DNA of 64,000 nucleotides from Eretmocerus hayati. Lineage: Eukaryota > Arthropoda > Insecta > Hymenoptera > Aphelinidae. Location: positions 87,310,282-87,374,281 of the forward strand of contig CM056741.1 in assembly GCA_029851415.1 (NCBI GenBank). The letters run 5' to 3'. Positions 25,001 through 35,400 of the stretch are shown piece by piece (the first letter of the stretch is position 1; every line of letters starts with the position of its first letter). Both the position numbers and the translations under genes were made by a program. The notes under the pieces are model-generated. The model made no database searches, had not been told where the DNA came from, and was given only the letters and a program-made list of their open reading frames with translations.

Positions 25001-25128
25001 TTCCACGTAGCGATACTGACTCACGTCTCTCGGCTGAACCCAGGAAGTGGATTCGACGTCTCTATGGGTCTCTTCCGTACAAAACCATCTTGTCGGGATC
25101 CTCCCCGGGGGGAACAATAGATTTACCT
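16081..25128 (+). repeat. Complex satellite, block B (forward orientation)
   Basis: Nested tandem repeats. The box CATACAGTATTCCGACG recurs about every 43 bp in short triplets, within roughly 250-bp subunits, within roughly 750-bp units, within the 2601-bp higher-order copies at 16979-24780. ATACAGTAT is an odd palindrome (ATAC-A-GTAT). The block is cut by the LTR element at 25129 and continues beyond it at 32401. Confidence 0.9.
16979..24780 (+). repeat. Three tandem 2601-bp higher-order satellite copies
   Basis: Copies run about 16979-19578, 19579-22179 and 22180-24780. They differ at only a handful of positions that I could find, for example near 17297/19898, near 18803, and a one-base deletion near 23666 that makes the third copy 2600 bp. 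Sequence before the first and after the third copy diverges abruptly at the motif AACGAGGC. This is recent tandem amplification. Confidence 0.9.
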
Positions 25129-25832
25129 TGTTACGTCTTAATATGTAACTTTTCAAGAAATCAATAATCAAAAAGTGTATATTTAGTGTAAGCATATTTT
25201 GTAAGTTGGACAGCACACCGAGCCATCAGAACAAAACAATGATATTGAGTCAGAGCATGTTTCACGTTGTGGATCGATCCACTTTTTGGAAATTCTGCAT
25301 CAGCAGAAAAGTTCAATAAATGTCCCGCGTCTGGACACAAGAGTTGGTTGTTAGCACGAACCAGGCATCGTCGCGACTTCGCGAGCCACAGCTTTCGACA
25401 ATTATATTTCATTCGCGTGCGATCGCTCCGGCCCGCGCAATTCAATTGTTGTAATTATAAATCTAAGTATATTTCAGATTCACACATATTCAAAATCTCA
25501 ATTCTCAAGAATTTAGCAAGGAAAAGATACAATTTTATTTGATTCATATATTTGACGCATACGTGTATCAAGATAATATAATCAACTGATTGAGAAATAC
25601 TATTTCTGGAAGTCCATAGAAGACTTATCGAACCTATCATTTGTGGATAATTTGAAGTTTGAAAGTGTCAATGAATACGGTGATCTACTGCCTGGTCAAC
25701 AGCAGAACAAGTGTAAGTTATCCCATTCATTTAATCTACCTTCCACAAAGAATCAACAAGTATCCTTCTCTCAATCGAAAGTAGATTTTGTGAGCTTGCC
25801 ACTAGGCTCATACGCGTCATCCCGACGTAACA
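25129..25832 (+). repeat. 5' LTR, 704 bp
   Basis: Direct repeat of 31697-32400. Bounded on the left by the satellite and on the right by a primer-binding-site-like TGGTCCCGGTACCGAA that starts two bases after the LTR. Confidence 0.9.
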
Positions 25833-26037
25833 ATTGGTCCCGGTACCGAAATTGATTGAGGGTTGGATATAATTCTTGTTATATTTCATATATGAGATTT
25901 TTCCTTTCTAAACCGGAACTAACAATTGGTTCCGGTACCGAAAATGATTGAGGGTTGGATATAATTCTTGTTATATTTCATATATGAGATTTTTCCTTTC
26001 TAAACCGGAACTAACAATTGGTTCCGGTACCGAAATT
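25833..26037 (+). repeat. Triplicated leader with primer-binding-site-like motif
   Basis: TTGGTTCCGGTACCGAAA (or a one-base variant) occurs three times, at about 25834, 25925 and 26016, as the head of a 91-bp tandem repeat. The first copy is where a tRNA primer-binding site should be. Which tRNA, if any, would match I cannot say. Confidence 0.6.
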
Positions 26038-26824
26038 GATTGAGATCTGGATTTTCTTGATTATTTACATATTATCGCACAATTTGATAATCGATATCCT
26101 TATACTATTGAAAAATCTGATATACTTTATTATTTGCATATTTTGGATATTTCCGGAAATCAACAGTTGATAACTAAGCTAAAATCGATCATTAATTGGA
26201 TAGTGTTTTTGAAATAATATTCCAATATATTTCCATTGTCGTATTTCCTAAATACTGAATGAGGATCTATATTTTTTTTTGTGAAATTCATACATTATAT
26301 AGATGAAGTTTGAGCTGAATGTCATAACATTATCGAATCTCAATATTGAAAACAGCATAACTCTATTGAATATCTGAATATTTTTCAAAGTGAACATAAC
26401 GCATTTCATACGAACTTTTGTAGACTTTTGATTTTTATAGCAATCTTCTAGACGGAAAATCTGTGAGTTATTTGACACACATTCTTGCATATTCATCTCT
26501 CAAGTCTCAAATCCTGCTGACCGCAGCTATAATAAGGATATTGTATTCTAAGATCTCGTGACCTCATTTCAACTTGAATATGTGTCAATATGTTGTTTGC
26601 AAGCAACCTCTCGCTTATTTCGAAAAAAGTTACAAAAGTTGGTGTCAATGGAACCGGGACAAGCTAATCCAATGAACATTCTTACCATGCCTATCACTAT
26701 CAAGGACAGAGAAATCCTTCTTACTCCTATTTTGATCAATTTTATCAGAAATAAGCATCTATTGCATCCAACAAGAGCTATTTGAGACGCTAGTCCTCTA
26801 TTGGTAGAAACTATAGAAAAAAAA
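26038..26824. other. Leader of the LTR element, no gene recognised
   Basis: AT-rich. Short open frames are present (for example about 26558-26785) but none resembles a known domain; this is probably the untranslated leader and packaging region. Confidence 0.4.
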
Positions 26825-28654
26825 ATGGCGAATGATGATAGGTTGAAGATTCCTCTTTTGATGATGACAAGTTCGGTACCTGAATTTGATGGTAAGAATA
26901 TTCCGGTATACGAATATTCCAAGGGATTAAGAGACGTCAAACGACTCGTTGCCGGAGAAGATGAACCTCTTTTAACACGAATATTGCAAATTAAACTCAG
27001 AGGATTAGCTCATGATCTCATAGCATTTGATGAAATTGATAATATCCATGAGCTCATGAAACGTATTCGAGATTGGTTTCGAAGCTCTGAGGATATCTAT
27101 GATTTGTATGCGAAATTAATGCATTTATATCAGCAGCCTGATGAGTCAGTCATTGATTACACAGTCAGATTGAAAGATCTCATAGACCGTATCAAAGATT
27201 TGAATGAATTCGAGCAGCCGCAAAGGTGTTTAACTAAGGAACAATTCGAGCGACAAGTTGATGAGAATGGGCTAAAACAGTTCATTAGGGGATTGAAACT
27301 TCGAATTAAGATTTTTATGGGACAACATAGCTCTTTAGATACTGCTATTGCACAAGCCATTCAATTAGAATGTCAAGTAGATCGATGTCCGATTCCACAT
27401 CCATTCGATCTTCCTCAATTGCTATCATTTGCATCAAATATTCCGCGGAACGAGACTATACATGAATTTGAGTTCAAGGAGGCTTCAAACATTACTTATT
27501 CTTCGTTTGATTCTCATCGTACTGCCCTGTCGAATTTAGATTGCCCGGATCTCCGATTAACTGACCATGATCAGTGCATAGTTGAGATCGAAGAACAAAT
27601 CACTATTCTTGAAGAACCAGTGCTTCCTGGAGAAATTGTGATCTTTGATATTCCGAAATCGAGTTCATCAATGAACAATTATCTACCTTTGGGAAAAAGC
27701 GATTATCCAAGCGGTATTACGAGTTCAATTGAGCAACAAGCATTTGCTGACAATTTAATTGTGTCTCCGAGCTTTGAAAATGCCTCGTCAGCTACAGAAA
27801 CTTTGCATTACGCGAGTACAAAAGAAATTTCAGAGATCGACTGTGTATTATGTAATGAAATAGCTACTATACCATCAGTTGATCCAGATCACGCTCAAAA
27901 GTGTTCTTCAGAAGATATGGCGGTCTGCGAATCTTACAGGATTCAACCAGTTCCTCCAGTCACGAGTTGTAATGAAATCACAACCCGAATAATTGGAAAA
28001 ATCCCAAAGATTGTTCAACCGATATCGTGTAAAAACTCATGTACCATCATTGATATATTGTTCCCAGAATCAGAAATACTGAAAAACCAGAGCGGGAAAG
28101 TTCTATCAAAGAAAGAGAGATTCTACGATATTATCAAATTATATCTCTTGAATGGACTGTCAAAAATCTATTTAAAATTACGGAAGAATACTGTAGAAAT
28201 GCCAATTAAATTTCAAAAATCATCCATTTTATTCGAAGAACTCATAGAAAATATTGCTTTGTCAGACAAATCAAGAAGAATGAAATTTCTTAAGAATTTG
28301 CATAGGTATAAATCCTTCCGTTTTTTAAACGTAGATCAAAGTGTTAGTATTATGTCAAAATTATGGTTTATAGACAAGATAACATGGTCCAAGAATTATG
28401 AGAATGAAATATCGTGCGCTATTGGCTACTCGAGCTTATTGTCTCATGTTGCCAGAACTTGGATCGAGAAACATGAATCAATAATTACATACGTGTCCGA
28501 ATCATTGATGGGAATCTTTTTCATGATGATTACACTTTTCTCGACAAGGAATGTATATTATACCATGACAAAATATATTCATAGCAATAATTCTCAATTT
28601 TTCTATGATTTAGAGGAGTATTCAGACTACAATCTATTCTGTGCTTCATTGTAG
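26825..28654 (+). CDS. Gag-like protein with unusual C-terminal extension
   Basis: The first ATG in frame (26825) gives 609 aa. Residues about 15-200 fit a Ty3/gypsy gag core: the VPEFDGKNIPVYEY block, then LLTRILQIKLRGLA, then LYQQPDESVIDYTVRLKDL. Nothing like a Cys-His zinc knuckle or a protease DTG/DSG motif follows. The last 200 residues are Lys/Leu/Ile-rich and end in a hydrophobic stretch containing LMGIFFMMITLF, unlike normal gag. The extension could be a relic of deleted pol or env sequence read through in one frame, or a gained domain. The frame has no stop over 1.8 kb, so it may still be selected or be young. Confidence 0.65.
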   Translation: MANDDRLKIPLLMMTSSVPEFDGKNIPVYEYSKGLRDVKRLVAGEDEPLLTRILQIKLRGLAHDLIAFDEIDNIHELMKRIRDWFRSSEDIYDLYAKLMHLYQQPDESVIDYTVRLKDLIDRIKDLNEFEQPQRCLTKEQFERQVDENGLKQFIRGLKLRIKIFMGQHSSLDTAIAQAIQLECQVDRCPIPHPFDLPQLLSFASNIPRNETIHEFEFKEASNITYSSFDSHRTALSNLDCPDLRLTDHDQCIVEIEEQITILEEPVLPGEIVIFDIPKSSSSMNNYLPLGKSDYPSGITSSIEQQAFADNLIVSPSFENASSATETLHYASTKEISEIDCVLCNEIATIPSVDPDHAQKCSSEDMAVCESYRIQPVPPVTSCNEITTRIIGKIPKIVQPISCKNSCTIIDILFPESEILKNQSGKVLSKKERFYDIIKLYLLNGLSKIYLKLRKNTVEMPIKFQKSSILFEELIENIALSDKSRRMKFLKNLHRYKSFRFLNVDQSVSIMSKLWFIDKITWSKNYENEISCAIGYSSLLSHVARTWIEKHESIITYVSESLMGIFFMMITLFSTRNVYYTMTKYIHSNNSQFFYDLEEYSDYNLFCASL

Positions 28655-29040
28655 AGTTAGACTAATGTGTTTTGTTCTGTTTAGATTCGAAAAGGGAGCG
28701 AGGAGAGTATTTGTCCAGGACAAGAATGACATTTTTGAATAAATAACCATAAACTTAACACTATCCACAGTGAAAATCTACCAAAGGACTCAAGAAGCTA
28801 CTTATCTCACCTTACAACTTTCTGTGTCATGGAAGTCATGATGAAATTAATACAAGCATCTCGACACAAATCGAGCAAGGTCATTCAATGGAAAATGAAA
28901 ATTCAAAGGACGATATACCAATGAGAAGTGTTTAGTCACCTGATACCAACAGAGAATGGACATCAAGAGTATTCATCCGATATAAGTCACGGAAAATGCA
29001 GAACTATACAATAGATTGATATATTCAAACATGACCATGG

Positions 29041-30750
29041 CCACACCATAGCAAATCTCAAGGTGAATTCATCATCAGCAACCGTAGTCGATTCTGCTGA
29101 AGCCCAGCGGAAAAGTCTTGTTCTGGCCCTTCGTATGCAGACGGATATGGTACTTATAATAAGGTATTTGTGCAAGGAATGATTCGCATTACTTTAATGG
29201 AATTCAATGCTCAAATCAAGTTGAATAATGATATACTTAGATGAACTTCAGGTACAGTTTGTAAATTTTCGGATGAACACTGTATCGATATGGAAGGTGG
29301 TGATACTTCTTGGGACACTTTGCCAAAATATGAATGTTTCCAGTCATCATACGACACTTAATATAGAGGCCCCGCGGTAAAAATGTCTAGTGATAGAAAT
29401 CATGAAATCATTTATTCTCTTAACTCAAGTGAAATCACATTTGCTTTAACTGCGAAAAATCATTTTATCCAATGCAATCGAGAAATCATCAAAACAGAAC
29501 ACCCAAAGCTATTCATTTATGAACAATCGATCGGTTCAAATGCTTATTTTTTCAATGAGGATTATTTAGTTCGTAAGGAAATTAATAACTTAGATCTTTT
29601 TACTTACATAAATTCAAAATTTGTATACGTGGAAAAACATCTGAGAGCAGAGATAAGTGATTTATATTTAGATTTGATAACACAAAAGTGTTACGTAGAG
29701 AAGAAGACTATCCAAAATTCCTTATCTATTGCAATTCTATCCCCGGACGAGTTTGCCTTCAACGTGATGGGGAAACCAGGATATATAGCAAAAGTTGCAG
29801 GAGAAGTGGTTCACCTGTTGCAATGTACCCCGAAAGAAGTAAAGATAGTACATTCGGAGTCTTGCTTCCACCAACTACAAGTTTCATCAGCCAACGAAAC
29901 TTGGTTCTTTACTCCACGAACTCATGTTCTAGTGAAACGTGGAACACAAGTGAGTTGCAACTCCATTCTGCCCACTTACTACAAAATAGGGAATGAATGG
30001 ATCAAATTCCTGCCAACCCCGACGAAGGCAGAGGAACCAAACATCTTTAAACCAAATACGAAGATATCTTGGTCTTACAAGTCAGCAAATACACTTGCTA
30101 CTAGTGGTGTGTATTCACAAAATGACCTGGACAACCTACGGGAACATCTCATGTTTCCTATCGATAGATCTTCGCTTCTCAACACCGTAGCAAGGAAGAT
30201 GTCAGGAGAAACTACGATACATGAGGAGTCAATTGAGAACTTACTCACTGAAAGCACATTATCTCATATTGCCGAGAACACTTGGAGGAGAATTCTGGAG
30301 GACCTGACGAAGTTTGGATCGATATCATCAGCAGTGATCATGATATTCGTCATATTACACATCTGTAAGTTGATTATTGACACCATCATACAAGGATACA
30401 CCCTTCACGCTATCTATGGGTTTTCCATACATCTACTGGGAGCAATCTTCAGCTCAGTCACGTTTCTCCTGATCAATTTGGGAAGAGAAAAACATCAGAG
30501 GAAAAAGAATCAAAACAACAAGGGTTTTGATTTACAAGAGGTCAGAATTCATAGGACTTCCAGCCATCAATCACCAGTACCAACGACGCCGATTACAATC
30601 ACGAGGTCGACCACCCAGCAAAGGTTACCACCACCTCTACCTTCGAGACCACCAATCCCATCACTTCCAGAAAAAAATATTATCTCCTCGAAATCTCTTC
30701 CCATCCGAAATTCTTCTTCTCATACAATTTTTTCATTAGATATTGAGTGA
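29041..30750 (+). pseudogene. Env-like glycoprotein, chuvirus-glycoprotein-like, broken at the 5' end
   Basis: The 3' part (ATG at 29383 to 30750, 455 codons) is open. It has Cys at residues 31, 103, 148, 161 and 192, a hydrophobic segment at about 314-335, a second at about 341-366, and a basic tail with a Pro-rich stretch at 414-429. The ectodomain pattern with paired Cys and a conserved HLLQCTP block resembles glycoproteins of Chuviridae, known to have been captured by insect LTR retrotransposons. The same frame continues upstream with more ectodomain-like sequence but holds TGA at 29098-29100, TGA at 29242-29244 and TAA at 29359-29361, so the full protein is not made. The assignment is from memory of the family's pattern. 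Confidence 0.6.
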
Positions 30751-31193
30751 AATAACTGATTTTCTATGCTCTTGGATGAGTTTTCACATGCCGGAGCGTC
30801 GTTTAGAATAAGTCATAGATTTCTCCTACTCACAAATTAAGGTATTTGCAATACGTACTATCAAACTTTTGCAAACAGATCCGTCAGTTTCGTGCAAAAT
30901 CAGACCCTGTGGACAAATTTCAGCGAGCGGGCGAGTGAATAATCACTGATTATTCATCTTTTGATAAATTTCAACTCTCCGTGCATCTAATAGAAGATTG
31001 AAAATTGTATACGATTGTATTTTTTCTCCCCGTTGGATATTAGGATAATCCCTATTTTTTCTTTGTAATCTAGGTTGGGACCTGCTAACATTTTGTTTGT
31101 AATATGAGATACCTACATTTATGAATTGAATTTAAATAGATAACTGAGTTATTGTAGCAGTGCATACACGAGGTTAGACGCGCACTCTACCTT

Positions 31194-31345
31194 CAACGAC
31201 CAATGCAAAAGAGGCCAGACACGGAGAAGCGTGTACGTGTCTGGATACTTTAACATACGTTCTTGGCTCAATGCAAAAGAGGCCAGACACGGAGAAGCAT
31301 TTACGTGTCTGGATATTTTATAATGCGCTTGACCACCAATGCATG
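31194..31345 (+). repeat. Two to three copies of a 70-bp tandem repeat
   Basis: The phrase CAATGCAAAAGAGGCCAGAC recurs at about 31201 and 31270, with a degenerate third start near 31339. It lies in the element's 3' non-coding region before the 3' LTR. Confidence 0.7.
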
Positions 31346-31687
31346 AGGCAAGACAGGTACGTGGAGTCAAGTCACTCGGGCAAAGTGCTGACAATAGCAA
31401 AATTTGGAAATATGCACAGTTGGTTATGGATAAAAGCTTGCCTGAGATTTTATGATGTGTATGTTCGACGCAAAGTTAGAGTCGTAGAGATAATTGAGTG
31501 GAGATTCCGTGAATATCCATGATTAATGAAAATCGGAGAAGAAGGGAAAAAGCAAAAATATCAATCAACAAATACTTCTGTATAGATTTAGTCTCATTTG
31601 AGAGTGATTTTCATCGGGACTTTTCAATAATCGAACAAATCGGAAATTGTTTATATGTTACATATCGTACCGATATGCAACGTCTAG

Positions 31688-31696
31688 CCGGGGAGG
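31688..31696 (+). promoter_or_regulatory. Polypurine tract
   Basis: A short G/A run (GGGGAGG at 31690-31696) abuts the 3' LTR start, the place where plus-strand DNA synthesis is primed in LTR retroelements. Confidence 0.55.
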
Positions 31697-32400
31697 TGTT
31701 ACGTCTTAATACGTAACTTTTCAAGAAATCAATAATCAAAAAGTGTATATTTAGTGTAAGCATATTTTGTAAGTCGGACAGCACACCGAGCCATCAGAAC
31801 AAAACAATGATATTGAGTCAGAGCGTGTTTCACGTTGTGGCGCGATCCACTTTTTGGAGATTCTGCATCAGCAGAAAAGTTCAATAAATGTCCCGCGTCT
31901 GGACACAAGAGTTAGTTGTTAGCACAAACCAGGCATCGTCGCGACTCCGTGAGCCACAGCTTTCGACAATTATATTTCATTCGCGTGCGATCGCTCCGGC
32001 CCGCGCAATTCAATTGTAATTATAAATCTCAGTATATTTCAGATTCACACATATTTAAAATCTCAATTCTCAAGAATTTAGCAAGGGAAAGATACAATTT
32101 TATTTGATTCATATATTTGACGCATACGTGTATCAAGATAATATAATCATCAACTGATTGAGAAATACTATTTTTGGAAGTCCATAGAAGACTTATCGAA
32201 CCTATCATTTGTGGATAATTTGAAGTTTGAAAGTGTCAATGAATACGGTGATCTACTGCCTGGTCAACAGCAGAACAAGTGTAAGTTATCCCATTCATTT
32301 AATCTACCTTCCACAAAGAATCAGAAAGTATCCTTTTCTCAATCGAAAGTAGATTTTGTGAGCTTGCCACTAGGATCATACGCGTCATCCCGACGAAACA
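31697..32400 (+). repeat. 3' LTR, 704 bp
   Basis: Direct repeat of 25129-25832 with about 20 differences, including two small indels. Followed directly by the ACCT target duplication and the satellite, in register with the sequence left of the element. Confidence 0.9.
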
Positions 32401-35400
32401 ACCTCAAGCCGCTGGGAATAAGAGAGAATCGGGTGTGAGTTTGCATCACGTTAATTCCCGTAGCTCAAGACACTATCTGGAGATCTCAGATAGGACTAAG
32501 CCACTCATCATACAGTATTCCGACGGCAATTACTGAAATTCGAATCATACAGTATTCCGACGTAACTTACTGCAACTCTGATCATACAGTATTCCGACGC
32601 AACTTCCTAGGTCCCAACCAGTGAATGAGGCTCGATAGCGAAGAAGTGATAGATTGTTTCGACACCACGCAGTCGATTCACCATCACGAAGCGTCATACG
32701 GTGCGGCCTCTAGAACGAGCTCACCGCTCGTCCATCACATTAGCATAGTACAGGACATGGAGTTCTCAGATACGGGTGAAACCTCATCATACAGTATCCG
32801 ACTGCTTCAAACGAGCCTCAGAGATACGACTTAGACTCGATCGCGAATCGTGGGTAAATAAACTCGAGATCACGCAGCCGATTGACCATCAGCAGCGGTA
32901 GACACTATAGCTTTGGGATTGAGTTTCCTTCAAGTCTTTCTCCGTCACTTGATACGGTATCCGGTACAGTACAGTTCTCAAGTATCGTTCGACTTTTCGC
33001 CATACAGTATTCGACGGTCTCTCCGGACCACTCCACGGAGCGATACTGACTCACGTCTCTCGGCTGAACCCGGGAAGTGGATTCGAGGTCTCGATGGGTC
33101 TCTTCCGTACAAAACCATTTTGTCGGGATCCTCCCCGGGGGGAAAAATAGATATACCTCAAGCCGCTGGGAATAAGAGAGAATCGGGTGTGAGTTTGCAT
33201 CACGTCAATTCCCGTAGCTCAAGACACTATCTGGAAGTCTCAGATAGGACTAAGCCACTCATCATACAGTATTCCGACGGCAATGACTGAAATTCGAATC
33301 ATACAGTATTCCGACGTAACTTACTGCAACTCTGATCATACAGTATTCCGACGCAACTTCCTAGGTCCCAACCAGTAAATGAGTCCCGATAGCGAAGAAG
33401 TGATAGATTGTTTCGACACCACGCAGTCGATTCACCATCACGAAGCGTCATACGGTGCGGCCTCTAGAGCGAGCTCACCGCTCGTCCATCACATTAGCAT
33501 AGTACAGGACCTGGAGTTCTCAGATACGGGTGAAACCTAATCATACAGTATTCGACTGCTTCAAACGAGGCTCAGAGATACGAGTCAGACTCGATCGCAA
33601 ATCGTGGGTAAATAAACTCGAGATCACGCAGCCGATTGACCATCAGCAGCGGTTGACACTATAGCTTTGGGATTGAGTTTCCTTCAAGTCTTTCTCCGTC
33701 ACTCGATGCGGTATCCGGTACATTACAGTTCTCAAGTATCGTTCGACTTTTCGCCATACAGTATTCGACGGTCTCTCGGCCCCACTCCACGGAGCGATAC
33801 TGATTCACGTCTCTCGGCTGAACCCAGGAAGTGGATTCGAGGTCTCGATGGGTCTCTTCCGTACAAAACCATTTTGTTGGGATCCTCCCCGGGGGGAACA
33901 ATAGATATACCTCAAGCCGCTAGGAATAAGAGAGAATCGGGTGTGAGTTTGCATCACGTTAATTCCCGTAGCTCAAGACACTATCTGGTGATCTCAGATA
34001 GGACTAAGCCACTCATCATACAGTATTCCGACGGGAATTACTGAAATTCGAATCATACAGTATTCCGACGCAACTTCCTAGGTCCCAACCAGTGAATGAG
34101 TCCCGATAGCGAAGAAGTGATAGATTGTTTCGACACCAAGCAGTCGATTCACCATCACGAAGCGTCATACGGTGCGGCCTCGAGAGCGAGCTCACCGCTC
34201 GTCCATCACTATAGCATAGTACAGGACAAGGAGTTCTCAGATACGGGTGAAACCTCATCATACAGCTTCCGACTGCTTTGAACGAGGGTTAGAGATACGA
34301 CTCAGACTCGATCGCGAATCGTGGGTAGATACACTCGAGATCACGCAGCCCATTGACCATCAGCAGCGGTCGACACTATAGCTTTGGGATTGGGTTTCCT
34401 TCAAGTCTTTCTCCGTCACTCGATACGGTATCCGGTACAGTACAGTTCTCAAGTATCGTTCGACTTTTCGCCATACAGTATTCGACGGTCTCTCCGGCCC
34501 ACTCCACGGAGCGATACTGACTCACGTCTCTCGGCTGAACCCAGGAAGTGGATTCGAGGTCTCTATTGGTCTCTTCCGTACAAAACCATCTTGTCGGGAT
34601 ATTCCCCGGGGGGAGCAATAGATATACCTCAACCCGCTGGGAATAAAAGAGTCTCGGGTGTGAGTTTGCATCACGTGAATTTCCGTAGCGCAATACACTA
34701 TCTGGAGATCTCAGATAGGACTTAGCCACTCATCAAACAGTATTCTGAGGGCACATACTGAAATCCTCATCATACAGTACTCCGACCTAATTCACTGCAT
34801 CTCTCGTCATACAGTATTCTGACGCAACTTCCTAGGTTCCAACCAGCGAATGAGTCCCGCTAGCGAAGAAGTGATAGATTGTTTCGACATCACGCAGTCG
34901 ATTTACCATTACGAAGCGTCATACGATGTGGCCTCTAGAGCGAGCTCACCACTCGTCCACCACAGTAGCATATTCCAGGACATGGAGTTCTCAGATACGG
35001 GTGAAATCTCATCATAGAGTGTCCGACTGCTTTAAACGAGGCTCAGAGATACGACTCAGACTCGATCGCGAATCGTCGGTAGATACACTCGGGATCACGC
35101 AACCGATTGACCATCAGCAGCGGTAGACACTATAGCTTTGGGATTGAGTTTCCTTCAAGTCTTTTTCCGTCACTCGATACGGTATCCGGTACATTACAGT
35201 TCTCAAATATCGTTCGACTTTCTGTCATACAGTATCCGACGGTCTCCCGGGCCCATTCCACGTGGCGAAACTGACCTACGATTCTCGGCTGAACCCAGGA
35301 AGTGGACTCGAGGTCTCTATGGGTCTCTTCCGTACAAAACCAGCGTGTCGGGATCCTCCCCGGGGGAACAATAGATGTACCTCAAGCCACTCGGAATGAG

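Larger units (their letters stand above)
25129..32400 (+). mobile_element. LTR retrotransposon with gag and env-like genes, no pol
   Basis: Two 704-bp LTRs (25129-25832, 31697-32400), each starting TGTTACGTC and ending in ACA, enclose a 5.86-kb interior. The satellite bases ACCT lie directly outside both ends (25125-25128, 32401-32404): a 4-bp target duplication. The interior holds a gag-like ORF (26825-28654) and an env-like gene (29041-30750). Only about 730 bp separate them, so protease, RT, RNase H and integrase are missing and the element must rely on another element for mobility. The LTRs differ at about 20 positions by eye, roughly 97% identity. Confidence 0.85.

Noticed and set aside
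13028..25128. CRISPR-like look of regularly spaced CATACAGTATTCCGAC boxes
   Set aside because: Spacers are themselves repeated, spacing is not uniform, boxes are part of larger tandem units, and the DNA is eukaryotic.
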